Positions 63,129 through 64,000 of a DNA stretch of 64,000 nucleotides are shown here, piece after piece. The position numbers were made by a program, and so were the translations under genes. The notes beneath the pieces were generated by a model. That model ran no database searches, had not been told where the DNA came from, and worked only from the letters and a program-made list of their open reading frames with translations. The DNA is from Parapristionchus giblindavisi (Eukaryota; Nematoda; Chromadorea; Rhabditida; Diplogasteridae): NCBI GenBank assembly GCA_943737045.1, contig CALSFV010000251.1:1-64000 (forward strand), in the 5' to 3' direction. Each line of letters begins with the position of its first letter. Positions within the stretch are counted from its first letter, which is position 1.

Positions 63129-63999
63129 CTCCCCCCTTCGAGAAGGTGAACTCATAGTAGAAGGTTGAAATGAAAAAAATCGTAGCCTTAGATGATAGTA
63201 TAGAAGAATAGATTGGATACGGTAGGTGAATGAAAGATGATTACTGTAGTTGTGGATACGGTATATGATGGATATAGATAATAGGCATTTGATGGGTCGG
63301 AGACTCCCTCCCCCCGGGAGATGAAGAAGGAAAGATATTGATATTGATATGGAATATAAGGTGATTTGGGAGAAGAATGAATCAGTGAATGGGCGATACT
63401 GAATTTGCATCGACACCATGAAATCTCGGAGAGGCTGTGGAAACAGACTGCACTCCTCGATCCTTCATCATTTCAGTCTGATCCTTGGCATATACCATTC
63501 TATCTTTGAGTTTATTACTTGTTCTCAATTGATTATAGGTATTATGACTAGGATGAATATGAATAGATGAAGTATCGGATAATATTGATGGATCGGACTT
63601 GGAATCATTTGCCTCTATGGTTCGAATATGAAGTAAGATGGGATTATCTGTTGGTTCATCTTCGTCTGAATCATCATCTGATACATCGGATATTGTATTG
63701 ATTTGCATGAATTCTTCCATTTTACGAATAAATGCAGGATCATCTTCTGGTCGGACATAGTTTTCATCATCATCGGATAGGATAGACAATTGATGAATGT
63801 TCAGTTGTTGTTCTTGACATACAACTTCATTACTAGTTCCTCCCATTACGAGACCGAAAGCAGATTCATGTAGTCTCAGACCACTTGGTAGAGTATGAGT
63901 GGAGAGATTATGAAGTATTGATAGGGTATCATCGACACCTAAGAGTAGTTGTGGTATGATAGAACCATCTCGATTAGGACTATCCGCAAGTCGGAGTTT
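63129..63999 (-). pseudogene. BEL/Pao LTR-retrotransposon pol fragment, aspartic protease (DUF1758-like) part
   Basis: The minus-strand frame is open from the window edge (63999) to a stop at 63382. It begins with a BEL/Pao protease-like block: IPQLLLGVDDTLSILHNL, then THTLPSGLRLHESAFGLVM, corresponding to the (L)LIG-D ... LPSG ... G-(V/L)-(L/M) pattern of DUF1758 proteases. Downstream residues are acidic and not recognisable. Reverse transcriptase, RNase H and integrase should follow but do not. Only about 250 bp later a polypurine tract (minus-strand GAAGGGGGGAG, plus about 63129-63139) precedes TGTAGCGAAATCGC, which looks like the start of the 3' LTR. The copy is therefore internally deleted or non-autonomous, and its 5' half lies outside the window. 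Confidence 0.75.
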
Positions 64000-64000
64000 G

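Overview
This is a stretch of animal nuclear genome. Three conserved genes with many introns carry all the convincing coding sequence. Exons are GC-rich. Introns and spacers are AT-rich and filled with ATT/AAT and TGAT microsatellites, short inverted-repeat transposons and the motif TAC[C/G]GTA. A cysteine-string protein gene, a centralspindlin RhoGAP gene and a BEL/Pao retrotransposon fragment point to an invertebrate metazoan. I cannot name the phylum or species. No rRNA, CRISPR array or bacterial-style operon was seen.

Layout: (1) Positions 1-9191 are intergenic: tandem repeats, long polypurine tracts and several non-autonomous DNA transposons. (2) 9192-20615, minus strand: RACGAP1 (MgcRacGAP/CYK-4 family), 18 coding exons, 698 codons by my splice model. 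(3) 20616-21228: a 613-bp head-to-head spacer, probably a shared promoter region. (4) 21229-46937, plus strand: CSE1L (exportin-2/CAS), 28 coding exons that stay in phase to give 950 codons. (5) 46938-51696: intergenic. (6) 51697 to about 61047 or 61074, plus strand: DNAJC5 (cysteine-string protein), seven exons with a J domain and a 12-cysteine string. (7) 61075-64000: repeats, then the 3' part of a BEL/Pao LTR retrotransposon on the minus strand.

The three genes work in different processes. RACGAP1 acts in cytokinesis, CSE1L recycles importin-alpha from the nucleus, and DNAJC5 is a palmitoylated synaptic-vesicle co-chaperone. I see no functional link beyond the divergent RACGAP1/CSE1L pair.

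The most unusual signals are in the non-coding part. At about a dozen exon borders in all three genes, a short piece of exon edge together with its splice site has been copied into the neighbouring intron, up to four times and once as 39 identical exon bases. This suggests introns grow by tandem duplication across splice junctions. Several donors read GTACGGTA, the same motif scattered through the non-coding DNA. ATT/AAT arrays end close to the acceptor in about 15 introns. Several families of small transposons have ends beginning CATA[C/G] and 8-bp target duplications; they are nested in one another, and two copies look almost identical. Two larger fold-back elements stand out: a 2.95-kb element with a decayed zinc-finger gene, and a 1.1-kb element whose arms carry tRNA-like sequence. 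All exon models and repeat boundaries were read by eye without alignment software.
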